DNA of 64,000 nucleotides, taken from the NCBI GenBank assembly GCA_947579665.1, contig OX388352.1, positions 34,218,216 to 34,282,215 of the forward strand, written 5' to 3'. The position numbers and the translations under genes were made by a program. Positions 48,636-59,555 of this stretch are shown piece by piece (positions within the stretch are counted from its first letter, which is position 1; the number at the start of each line of letters is the position of its first letter). The notes beneath the pieces were generated by a model. It had not been told where the DNA came from. It saw only the letters and a program-made list of their open reading frames with translations, and did not search any database. The DNA comes from Sympetrum striolatum. Taxonomy: Eukaryota; Arthropoda; Insecta; Odonata; Libellulidae.

Positions 48636-51057
48636 AATATACGTGTGTGGTCGTGCTTTAATGGTGTATTCTGTACTAAGGATTTATAAAATAATATCTC
48701 AAATAGAGTTAAAGCAGAACTCTGAAATACTCTAATAATAATAATACTCTAATCAATTGTTGATAAGTTTATATTTCCGTGCGTCTATAACAGGAAATAT
48801 TGTGCTACCATATGCTTGAGCAAATCTTTCCTCGAGGGGTTCGAAGATTTTTTTAAAAGTAAAGTATTCCCATTTTTAGATTATTTCAAGCTTATAACGA
48901 GTAATATTTCAAAATTTACGTTCCTAGAGTTACGCTTGACTAGTTTTCTGAACTTCTCTTTGTTCTCTTTTCAATTCCCTCAGTTTCAGTAACTGCTTAT
49001 ATAGATATCAAACGGCCTATTTTGGATAACAAGAGGAAATGATTGAGGGCGCCCAGAGCTAATTTCTTTCTTGAATAATTACTATTTGGAATCCTTTCAT
49101 ATCAACTTATTTTAAATTATTTTTAAATGCTTTGGGCCATTGTAATTCACTGTGCTTTATAGACAAAACAGTTATTTGCGATTCTGACTAATAATTATTT
49201 TTCCATTCCTAACCCTTAACCTTTTCAATCACGTGTAGGATGCTTACCTTTCATCGTAGAAATAATGATTCAATTGGGATCCTCAGGTGGTTTTTGTAAG
49301 GCTTCATTAACGTCTTTAATTGGATCTAACTATGAAAGACTCACCAAAGTTTATCAGGTATGAAAATCGTACGAAACGCCGGAAATTGCAAGCCTTTGCG
49401 GAAAGAGAGTATTTATTTTCTATAAAATTACACACTACTAATTTTTACCTCGAAGCTGCGCTTTGATTCAGAAGTGTAAAAATGTTTCTTTTTGATAATT
49501 CTGCTAAATAAATAGAAGAAGTTGTTAGACTATTGATTCCTGTCTATGACTCGTCAACCAATGCACCCAATGGCTTGATGGCTATAATGCATTTATGAGA
49601 TCAATCATTTTGCATTGATCAACGTCATTTACCGGAAATTTGTCGGAGCTTAATCGGCTTAACAGTGAAACTGCAACGTCTGCCTATAATCTCCGTTAAT
49701 CAGCTGATTGAATCGCTGTTCTATGAGCCAAAAATCGCTTTAATTCAATGCAATAATGACTGATTTGGCGTATAAGGCATCAAAGGCCTTTATGTAAGCT
49801 CAAACCGAAAAGGAAAATTATAGTTACCATGGTTTTTAACTGATATACGAAGTATGTACAGCGAAAAAATAAGAGAATGCTGTCAACATCTAGAGCGACA
49901 ATTTCCTCTGAAATGCTTGAGTTTTATCAATCGGGGCTTTAGTAACGTTTGATTTTGGTACATGCAAATAAAAAAATTAAATTTTTTATTATTGAGAGAA
50001 AAACAAACCAGGAGGTGCTATGGATGGTTGCTACAAAGGGTTTTTATTGGAGTAATTAAGTGTCAATAGAGAAAATGAGTAAATCAAATATTCAGAAGTG
50101 AGGGACTGCTAAAGAAAGTGATTGAGGGCTGAGTGAAAGGAAAAAGACTGAATAAGGAAAAGGCAAAATATGTTAGAAGACATAAAGGGTGGGAAAAAAT
50201 GAAATATATGGCAATGAACTGACTATATTGAGACACACAAATCTGGGGGTAAGTAGAAAACAAAAATTTGAGAATTGTAATAATGAGTTAATATGTTATC
50301 TATTCCATTGAGGACTTAGTTAGATAACCGATATCATTTTCCAGACGCTACATGTTTCTATATGTATTTTGAGCTTCTTTGAGTTTATATTTTCCAAAAA
50401 TCCAACAATATCTTATCTTATATAATGAATTTATGTACGTACATGTTCCTTCCTGAAGGTCAATTATGATTTATATATCTTTGATATAAACATTATAGAT
50501 TCTTCCCAGAAAGTTGATAGGTTGTATGGATTATCGAATTAAAGGCGAGAGTGCACTTCACACCGAATATTTATTCGTACGTAATATGCAGTACACAGTT
50601 GCCGAGTCTCAATTTTGGTACAATGACCTCAGAGTCTCAGGCATATATATATATTCCATAAACACATATTGAATACATTAGAAATAAATACTTTCCACCG
50701 TCTCCTCTATTCAGGTAAAAATTGCAAATGAGTGGGTTAACTATAATATGAAACATTTTCCACCGTTTTAACTCAAACAAATAAGCGCAGCTTATCATTA
50801 AATAAATACAACACATACATCAAATACATATTCATTCAAAGCGTTGCCATCATGTAAAGTTGGTAATAAATATATTATCACAAACATGTATTTCCCTAAA
50901 GAAGTCTACTTTGACAGCCACTAAAGTCACCTAACGTTAATTGAAAGAATAGTCAAGAATAGAATCGAAAATTTAAAGTTACAGTTGTTCATCTTTATAA
51001 TACATAATATCCAACATTTAGACACAGCTTCCATTTATAATTTCTACATTGAGCACA
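48636..51057. other. no feature recognised
   Basis: Lies downstream of the receptor gene's last coding exon. Part may be 3' UTR; the candidate minus-strand AATAAA near 50568-50573 is isolated and unproven. Confidence 0.4.
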
Positions 51058-51645
51058 GGGAAATGGTATGTTATTACGTTAACGGAGAAAGGAAAATACT
51101 GGGGGATGGTGTTTCTACACATTGACAAGAAAAGAAAAGTCAGGGGAATTATATGTTATTAGACATTGACAGAGGAAAGAAAAGACAGGGAGTTGGTATG
51201 TTATTACACATTGGCAGAGAAAGAAAAAGACAGGGAGTTGGCATGTTATTACACATTGGCAGAGAAAGTAAAAGACAGGGAGTTGGCATGTTATTACAAA
51301 TTGGCAGAGAAAGTAAAAGACAGGGAGTTGGCATGTTATTACATATTGACAGAGGAAAGAAAAGACAGGGAGCTGGTTTGTTATTACACATTGGCAGAGA
51401 AAGTAAAAGACAGGGAATTGGTATGTTATTACATATTGAAAGAGAAAACAAAACGACTGAGGTATGGCATATCATTACACTTTGTCATAAAAATGAAAAT
51501 AAAGGGAAATGGCATGTCGTTACTCATTGTCAGAGAAAAGAGAATGAAAGAGAAATGGTATATTATTATACTGTAACATAAAAAAATAAAATACAGGGAA
51601 ATGGCACGTCGTTAGTCATTCGAGACAGAGAAAATAAAAGAGCGC
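51058..51645. repeat. 45-bp minisatellite, about 12 units
   Basis: Tandem units of 45 bp with core atgttattacacattggcag followed by agaaagtaaaagacagggagttggc. The central units (about 51150-51440) are nearly identical and the edges decay. Because 45 is divisible by three and stops are rare, long repetitive open frames appear on both strands. I read these as artefacts, not genes. The array starts about 180 bases downstream of the receptor stop codon, so it may lie in the 3' UTR or just past it. Confidence 0.9.
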
Positions 51646-51826
51646 ATGAAGAAGAAATATATCCAAGAAAAAATAATTCAAATCATGTGTTGCAATCAAG
51701 AAAGATAATTCAGAAGAAAGAAAGATCTTAAAGAGTTGTTTTGAGATGCCGCAAAGGGATTGGTTCCGGATGTTGAGCGTAGCTTAGTCGTGTCGTCCTG
51801 GTCCTGTAGTTAGACCTAAGTAAGCA

Positions 51827-52435
51827 TCAGGTCTTGTCGAGGTGGAAGTTGGTGGTTGCGGTTTCTTCGTCCTGCCTGCGGAAGGTGCTGTTGAAATGCA
51901 CCAGGGTGTTGGAGGACTCGCAGGTTGAAGCGTGGCGCTGGCGGGCGATCAGGCCTGACCTTTGATCGGAAGAGAGGCAGCAGCAGAACAGATATCTATT
52001 GTAGTGCTTTCGGAAAGCTCGGCTCACGCAGTACAGAGCGATTGGGTTCACGCAGGAGTTGATGAAGCTAAGACAGAATCCAACAATTCGGAATGCATGC
52101 CAATAATCATCATAGACTTCGCGGGAGTGGGGATAGAAATTGAACCACAGCATGAAGGTGTGGTACGGTAAAAAGCAAAGGATGAATATGACTACAAACG
52201 CTAGGACCATCTTTGCGACTTTCTTTCGTGCTCTTATTTGGGTCGACTGTTGCCGACCTACTTGGGTCACAGCTTCTCCGGGCATGTTGCGGGTGCTCGC
52301 CTCCAGATGTTTCGCCATCAAGATATAGAAGCACGCAATGATGGTCAGTGGAATGACGTAGTAGGTGAGGAATTTGAAGAGAACCATCCCTTTGACGTAG
52401 GACTCGCCAAACTCATCAGGGTAGGGGTAACACAC
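51827..52435 (-). CDS. CCHamide-type peptide GPCR, 3'-terminal coding exon (partial gene)
   Basis: Partial class A neuropeptide receptor that would sit in the plasma membrane and signal through a G protein. The exon starts after a splice acceptor (minus-strand ...ctcatccacag at 52436-52437) and reads 202 codons to a TGA at 51827-51829. It opens in extracellular loop 2 with CYPYPDEFG. TM5 is about residues 17-41, a basic third intracellular loop about 42-75, and TM6 about 76-101 with FILCFLPYH. TM7 is about 111-137 and ends in NSCVNPIALY, the NP motif variant of the bombesin/endothelin/CCHamide group. A cysteine run (CCC, about 151-153) suggests palmitoylation, and a Ser/Thr-rich tail follows. 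The STRNMPGE segment after TM5 is what I associate with insect CCHamide receptors. TM1-4 must lie upstream, above 52435, and were not found. A related bombesin-like receptor is the main alternative. There are no frameshifts, so the exon looks functional. Confidence 0.88.
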   Translation of the reverse strand: MCYPYPDEFGESYVKGMVLFKFLTYYVIPLTIIACFYILMAKHLEASTRNMPGEAVTQVGRQQSTQIRARKKVAKMVLAFVVIFILCFLPYHTFMLWFNFYPHSREVYDDYWHAFRIVGFCLSFINSCVNPIALYCVSRAFRKHYNRYLFCCCLSSDQRSGLIARQRHASTCESSNTLVHFNSTFRRQDEETATTNFHLDKT

Positions 52436-52450
52436 CTGTGGATGAGAAAA
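52436..52450 (-). promoter_or_regulatory. splice acceptor of the receptor exon
   Basis: On the minus strand a pyrimidine-leaning run ending in ccacag immediately precedes GTG-TGT-TAC. This places the receptor reading frame in phase from its first full codon. It explains why the reading frame opens without an ATG: the exon is internal to the gene, not its start. Confidence 0.7.
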
Positions 52451-54771
52451 TACCTTTAGATTAATATCCTTATTATAGGATGCCTTACAGTTACTCTGGT
52501 CGAAAATACATCGAATACTGCCGAGGAGTAGAAGTTTCTCGATTGTATGAAATATAGGGTCCCGCAGGGAGGCATGATATATTAAGGATGGGAATGAAGA
52601 ATGAGTTATGGGGATTAGTCCATTCAGAATTGTTGGTAATTATTGGATATTAGACGCCGTTTTAGTAAAATGGAAACGTGACTTTCGCGACTTAGCTTTT
52701 TAGTAGTAGTGTTAGCGTAGTCCGGTAATACTTACGCATGCAGATTTCGTACTCACTTCAATATTGCATGGCATGGTGCTGTTCTATCTCTTTTTATGGG
52801 GCTGTCAGAAATCTAAGGTTAACATTAACAAACCACGCACTCTTGAGACCTTTTCAGATGCCATCAGCCAAGAAAATCGAGCGATCCAATTGCTTCAAGA
52901 AACAATGGACAATTGTTCCGTTTATCTGCAACAATACTTGAAAATGAATTCATTTTCATATTATTTGAAATAATCTTCTCATTTTTGCTATGTTTTCTTG
53001 AATAGCAATCTTGATGTACTATTTTTACACTCGGACGGCGGACATGAGTGAAGTAACGTAAAAGGCAGAGATTCATTTTTGGGTCATTTTTGACCCACTC
53101 TTTTTTTCTCTCTTAGTTTTCCGCTCCAGAAATTGTTTTTTAATATCCATTAATTTAATTTATGACTAAACCGTTTTAATATATTTTATAATTTAAAGTA
53201 AATTCTTAAAAACAAATCAAAATTCGTTACAGTCGGATAACTCATACCGAGTATCGTTGCGTCATCCATAAAAAATAACAGAGCACAAGTTATGTGAAAA
53301 CCACCACGCCTCTCTGTCGAACCCTATTGAATGTAACTCAACTGCATGCTAAAACCCTACAGGTAATTAGAAAGTTTATGGCACTCTGATGAGAAACAAA
53401 GAGAGGAAAGTGATAAGGAAGAAATAGACAAGGAAAATTGAGAATAAAGTAAGGGAAAACAATACCCCTGTGGAATATAGTTAAACAAAGTATAGCCTTA
53501 CAAACTAGATTTAGTCCACTGCGTAAGTGTCGCAAGTTTTTGAATGACATTCAATTTTCGTATACAATTAAAAGAAGTAATTTATAATAATAATCTCAAA
53601 GTGTAAAAGTAAACATGAATCCCAAGGCGATTAATGGATTTTTTCAATATTTTTTCTCCATGCGCGTGATATTTTATAAAGTATGCTACCGTTACATCCT
53701 AAGAATGTATAAATCAAAGAAAATACGGTTTTTGGATGCCTACGAAGGAATGTGTGGATTTTAAGACGTACATAGAGATATTTTTAAAAAAGGAAATTTG
53801 AAAGTTGTTTTTTAAAGTATTACTTATAAAGACAGTAATGGTAATATACTATTTATAAGGGGTCCCAAGATTTTTTTGCTATGATTAATTACTCAACACA
53901 ATGTGTCATCGTCAGGTGTAAGATCTAGCTAAAAGACAACTTGCGCAGCTTTTGATAATTATTATTTTTTTTCTTTGCGCCATCAACCAAAATAGCAGTA
54001 AGGAGTGCATAGTTCCGAAAGAATTTCTTTCGAATGGGCTGTCATTCCCAAAAGAACACCTTTAGTATTAAGTATGCATAAAATTCTTTTTATGTGCCAA
54101 TGCTTAATTGCTCGAGCTTCTTTGCTCCTCTTTTAAATCCATCCTTGGTTCTCTCCGTCCCATTTAACCACGCCTTTTGAACTCCCTTAATATGATTACC
54201 CCTTCCATTTTCTCTCTGATAATATTTCCCAGAAAAACCTCTTTCCTCCCACACCTTCATTCATTCACTTCTAATTTATGAAACTCCATCTTCTCGATCG
54301 ACATCCTGTCCGCTTCAGATTCCCAGCGTCATTTCCCCCACACTTTCACCACTATTAATTATACATTGACGCTTCTTACGAAAGAGGGTACTGCTAATGT
54401 ATGCCTTCGGTCGAGCAACTCATTAACGCTTCTTACGTCATTTAGAGGGTAGTAGTGGGTGCAAAAGGGGTTAAGAAATCGTAAATAATCTCAATGACAC
54501 TAATCGAATCTTCTCGAAAAATTTAGAAATGGAGAAAAATTGTTTTATGAAATTCCACCGCTGGTTGTGTGCCTTGTTGTATCATAGACAAATAATTTAA
54601 GAGATGGTTTGGCTTTAAATCGGTGAAGATATTACCTCAAGCTTAATTTTTACCTATATACATGTCAATGTGTAACTATATGTTCTTTTTTGTTTGTGTA
54701 TGATGTTCTTGGTTTGTCTTTTAAATCTCATTTAATCTGATTTCGTCACTAAATTTAGTTTTCTTGTCTGT

Positions 54772-55005
54772 AGGATTCGCAGGTTTTTCACACCGTACTT
54801 ATTGAGGGTGTTTTCCTGCAGTGTGCATTTTTCCCTAAGCTCTTAGATTAGGATTTTAAATCCACAAAGTAGTCTTCTTCTGTGTACTGGTTTTTCAAGC
54901 TAACTCTTTAAAAAAATTATATGATGAAGGGTTAGATGTAAGAAGAGACTTCACAGTCTCAATCTTACTCTAAATAAAGTCCTTTGTTATCATCATTAAG
55001 AAACA
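54772..55005 (+). repeat. dispersed repeat, copy B (copy A at 3660-3890)
   Basis: Same ordered blocks as copy A, including ttcttctgtgtac and gggttagatgtaagaagaga. Same orientation. Type unknown. Confidence 0.65.
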
Positions 55006-56967
55006 GAGTTATAGTATTAAAAAACTCCAGTGTTGTCTGAAACCAGCGGAAAAAGTTTACTTTATAGCCACCGAAAATGATAGGATCCCTCTCCTGGATT
55101 TGATATAGGCAATTCTCGAGTACCTCGATTGATAAATTGGAAATCCATTAATTAAGTAAAAAATCTTAGCTTAATTTCTGCATAATTGTCGTTGATGAAA
55201 CTCGATGCATCAGTGAAAAACTTAGAGGTTTATTTTTAAATCGGATCATTATATTTCGTGCTATTCTGCAGTCAAGCCTAAGGGTACGATATGATTTGAA
55301 ACTTTCATGAAGTGAAAAACATGAGAACGCTTTTAAATTGGATTCACACGAGAAATACTCACGCTGTGCAGTTGAAAATAAAAGGTGTTTCCTGCTGGGA
55401 TATGGAATGCTGAAAAATTCAATATTCCCGAACGGACGTAAAGGAATTAATTATTTCTCTGTCTATTCCGAGAAAAGAACTATTTTTCGCTTTCTAACAT
55501 TTTAGTATAGCTTTAAATTGAAGTAGAAGAGATGAATTTCCTATATTGATGAATTATTCTTCTTCTCTCTCAAACACTTATTCTCTTTTTTGTACTGACA
55601 CTATCTCCATAGGGTACAAGCCTTTTCCCCTTGAATTACTGAGTCAAAGGATATCCGTCAATGTATTTTCCAAGTCTTAGCTCTGAGGCTTATATTTGTT
55701 ATTTCGCATCGCCGTATTTGCACAGATCTAGCACCAGCTCATTTAAAAGTCTCTCTTCTTTTGGAATTTCACGAGGAAAGGAAATTAATTTTGAATGCTT
55801 ATCAGTGGTAGAAATTAAATATACCGATAGCTCAGTTTGATAAAATTTTGCACAAGTAATAAATTGAAGAAATAAATAATATAAATTTATGCAGATATAT
55901 TTACAATTCATTTCTTGGTCGGAAAAATGTAGAGCGACAAATAAATGGAAGATACGGATTTTACATAAAAATGGTTTCGCTTGACAATTTTTTTATTTTC
56001 ACAGTAACTCATCGAATAAATATGGCACAATGACGTATATAGGCATCTATTTTATGCAATTTGATGAAAGTCGAGTTTGCTTTCGTTTTTATGATCAAAT
56101 CCTATTTGCTCGAAGCATGTAAAAATACATTCTTTAAGTTTCACGACCTCAACGTAGACAGCTCTTTATTAAAACACGAAGAGAACTATGGTATTTCTTG
56201 ATATCTTTGGCATGGATTTCTTTATTACATACACGGGAAAAATAACCAAGAAATCCAAGGCGCAACAGTCCGCAGAGGGCTATGACCTCGCTAAGCGACA
56301 TTTATAACTGGTGTCACTCGGATTGGAGATCACGCCAAAACTCCATGAATATTTCCTTTAAACGGCTGCAGCGCCGAGTTATGGTTTATTTCAAATTAAT
56401 AATACGCTGTGCTTTTCGCTGCAGTCTCATACTTCATCTGAAGTTTAAGGCACATTCTTCCAGCGAGGGTGGTGTACTTTAATCTTTAATAGTAGCGTCG
56501 TGTCTGTATGCCTTTACTGATATACTAAGATTTTTAATAAATCGTAGTTTTTAATTTCACGAGAAATTGAATTTAAATTGAATATAGTCGTGAAATTGCG
56601 TTTCCCTCGGTAACCATGACTAAACCTGCGATTTTAAGAACGGATACATACTAGTAAACTACCCCGTCATGCATGACGGGTCTTAATTAAATTTTTCAAT
56701 AAGTATGCAAAATTTAAATATAGATGACTTAATATACGACTTATGATTTAATATATACATTTATATATTAAATTCCAAAAAATTACGAATTCGATTCCAC
56801 TAAACATTATGCAGTTCGTGAGAATTACACAAACGTACTGCTTTAAAATCTCGGCTATGAAATCGAGTTTGCATTAGCATTCTGTCTCTCAAAAATGTTA
56901 CCCTTCCTCGACGTAATATTTTTTCGTCATCACCACAAACGAACGTATAAATGTCCTTTTTACTTTC

Positions 56968-57091
56968 TCCATATACGAAGTATAGAGAAAGTATTGTTTT
57001 CATGAAAAAATTCGACTTCGAGATTTCAACGGAAATACATGTTTTGGGGTCCCTAGAACACGTTTTGACCAAATTTAGGAATGATGTCTGT

Positions 57092-57140
<49 letters not shown>

Positions 57141-57977
57141 TGTGTGATAGTGGGCGCTCTAACGTGAAAACTGTTAGTCGTATCAATACCAAACTTCATA
57201 TATAGTAGTGGTGTGTGTGCTGTCAGAGTTGATTAGTTTTTGAAGTAAATCGGTCAACCGGAAGTCGAGCTTTATTCATTAAAGCTCATTTCCGGTTTTC
57301 AAAATATCTCCATAAATATGTTATATAGGTATATTGTATTACTGATAAAAGTTTTAGATAATGTAATGTACTATAACTTTTGTATTTAATATATTTTTGT
57401 ATCACCGGTTGATTAGGAGTTATTCGTGAAATACTGATAAACCGGAAGAAGATGATTATGTACTTTGTGGGCGCTCTAACATGAAAACTAATTGTCGGAT
57501 CAACACCAAATTTCATATGTTGTACTTTTATTACAGTCGTTAGAGTTGATTAGTTTTTGAAGTAAATCGGTCAACCGGAAGTTGAGCTTCATTCTTCAAA
57601 GCTCATTTCCGGTTTTCAAAATATCTCCATAAATATGGACTTAGGTATATACTATTATTTATAAAAGTTTTAGAAAATGTAATTTACTATAACTTTTGGT
57701 TGAATCATATTTTTTTATCACTGATTGTTTAGGAGTTATTCATGAAATACTGATAAACCGGAAGTTGCTGATTATGTACTTTGTGGGCGCTCTGGGCTCT
57801 ATGGGCAAAAATCCAAATTCATCTTTTTTCATCGAGCATGTCCCGAAAAACATTATTTATAATGTTTGTGACGTAAAAGATAATAATATATAAATTAATC
57901 ACTCATCTTCCAAGTTTAGATTGAATATAGAGTTCGAAATTACTGTCGTAGATAAATATTTACATCTTATATATGGA
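56968..57977. mobile_element. TIR element with internal ~316-bp tandem units
   Basis: The left boundary has ctttctccatatacg and the right boundary has tatatggagaaag, inverted to each other. Inside, units starting at tgggcgctct recur at 57151, 57468 and 57784 (periods 317 and 316). Each full unit includes gattagtttttgaagtaaat, the sequence cggtcaaccggaag, and ctcatttccggttttcaaaa. The third copy is cut after a few bases. A (TG)n tract sits at the left edge of the array. No protein is recognised. Confidence 0.7.
57091..57146. repeat. (TG)n microsatellite
   Basis: Largely perfect TG dinucleotide run with two TATG interruptions. It makes Cys-Val or Thr-His repetitive frames on the two strands, which are not genes. 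Confidence 0.95.
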
Positions 57978-59175
57978 GAAAGTCATGTGCTGGCCACATC
58001 AGATTTTTGTAAATCGGTTTGATAAAGAAAAACTCCAAAATGGCCGTAATTTTGTTCCTGCTATTTAAATATCATATTTTACATTCGCTTAAATCTCAGT
58101 AAATTGCCTCTTCTACATTAATTCTGACATTAGCTCCTATCATTAATTCGGTATGGACTTAAAATCCCCGTGTATTCTTGTGGGAAAATGAATGTATCGG
58201 ATTCAACAATCACCTTGGTCATCAGGGGGATTGGTTGTTTATTACGGCGAAATTTTGCAAAATTTTCGTTTATATGGTCATAGTTCTCGTAACTTCGATT
58301 CGAAAAGTGTATTTTTCGACAATAATAAGATTGCGATGCGGGTGATTCAGTAACTACATTTACGCGATTACTTAAGGGTTTCATTAATATTAATACAAGA
58401 GTGACTCTTACACAATGCTAACCAAGCAAATAGCTTGGTATAATATCTTATAAATTGGAAACATTTCGATTTTAACAAGCAAATTTGTAATTTATTTCGG
58501 AATCATCGCAGTCTCCGACGATGAACGAAGAAGAAGTTGACATTCAAAAATCTCACTTAATTCATTTAAAAGTAGAAACTAATGTCTAAAAATATGGTAT
58601 AGGAGAGGAGGACTCTTGATGTGAGATTGATCTCTGAGGAAGACGTTTCCTTCTCCTTAAGCGCTGCTTCCTGCGGCTTCCGAAAAAGTATCTCATGGAT
58701 AGAAATCATCAGTATGCGAGTCTTTTTTCTCGGAGAGAAAGAGCTTGGCGTTTCTCTTTTCTTTCGCGCTCTTCACTCAACAGGCTTCGAGCAGTTAGAT
58801 GAAAGTACGATACTCTCTAATGCTAGTGTTACTTATCCGCTTAAATCCGAATGCTTTAACTTCAATAAGTAAGGATACCTCACGGTAGTCAGATAATTGA
58901 ATTTCTATTTGAACTATTACTCACACATGGCCCTTCTCTATTATTATAGATACATGCCATTAATTTCGTACGTGGATACACACCGGTGAAATATGCTTTC
59001 AAAAGAGTAGAGATTGCACAGAGCCTCCGCAACCTTAGCCGATGTCGTGGGGGTGAATCGTAACTTGAAATCGATATCTTATCTTCCCGTGTGCGATTTC
59101 TCAAAACATGCGGAATGATTATATTTTCCACCGCGCCTTTCCCAAATTGAGATTTTCATTGATTTTATGTACGTG

Positions 59176-59555
59176 TGCCGTATAAACTCGTGTAGAAGCC
59201 GAGTTTTTCAGCACATTTTATGCTGAAAAAGCATAAAGCAAGCCCCTTCGCCTTATACTCGAGCATCCCAGTTGATTGTTTTTCGATGGAAAAAATCTGC
59301 CGTAACCAGAAATACATAAAACTAGTTTGTAAATCCTTCATTCGCTCCATAAAAAAATCTTATAACATTTATCCTACTGATGCCTCAATTACTGTAATTT
59401 TATTGGCGCCTATTACTATTTTGACATTTAGTAGTTGCTGCTATATTTCCAACCCTTTTCCGAGTCCGTTTTCCGATTTTTCCCAGTTTTTTGTGATAAA
59501 GTTAGGTGCGTCGGCTTATATTGGAGTCGGCTTATACTCGATAATATACATTAAG
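59176..59555. mobile_element. unclassified TIR relic related in style to the 3.2-kb element
   Basis: Left end about gccgtataaactcgtgtag then aagccgag. The inverted right end reads tcgagtataagccgactcc. Similarity over about 20 bp is imperfect. A perfect 10-bp hairpin (tttttcagca/tgctgaaaaa, 59204-59230) sits just inside the left end. The 113-codon plus-strand frame crossing this region looks fortuitous. Confidence 0.5.

Noticed and set aside
51153..51581. 142-codon plus-strand and 108-codon minus-strand repetitive open frames
   Set aside because: Produced by the 45-bp minisatellite, whose period is a multiple of three; frames exist on both strands with no start context or domain.
51962..52459. 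Several 60-75 codon frames overlapping the receptor exon
   Set aside because: Shadows of the real minus-strand receptor frame.
56800..57205. Frames with Thr-His or Cys-Val repeats on opposite strands
   Set aside because: Created by the (TG)n tract at 57091-57146.
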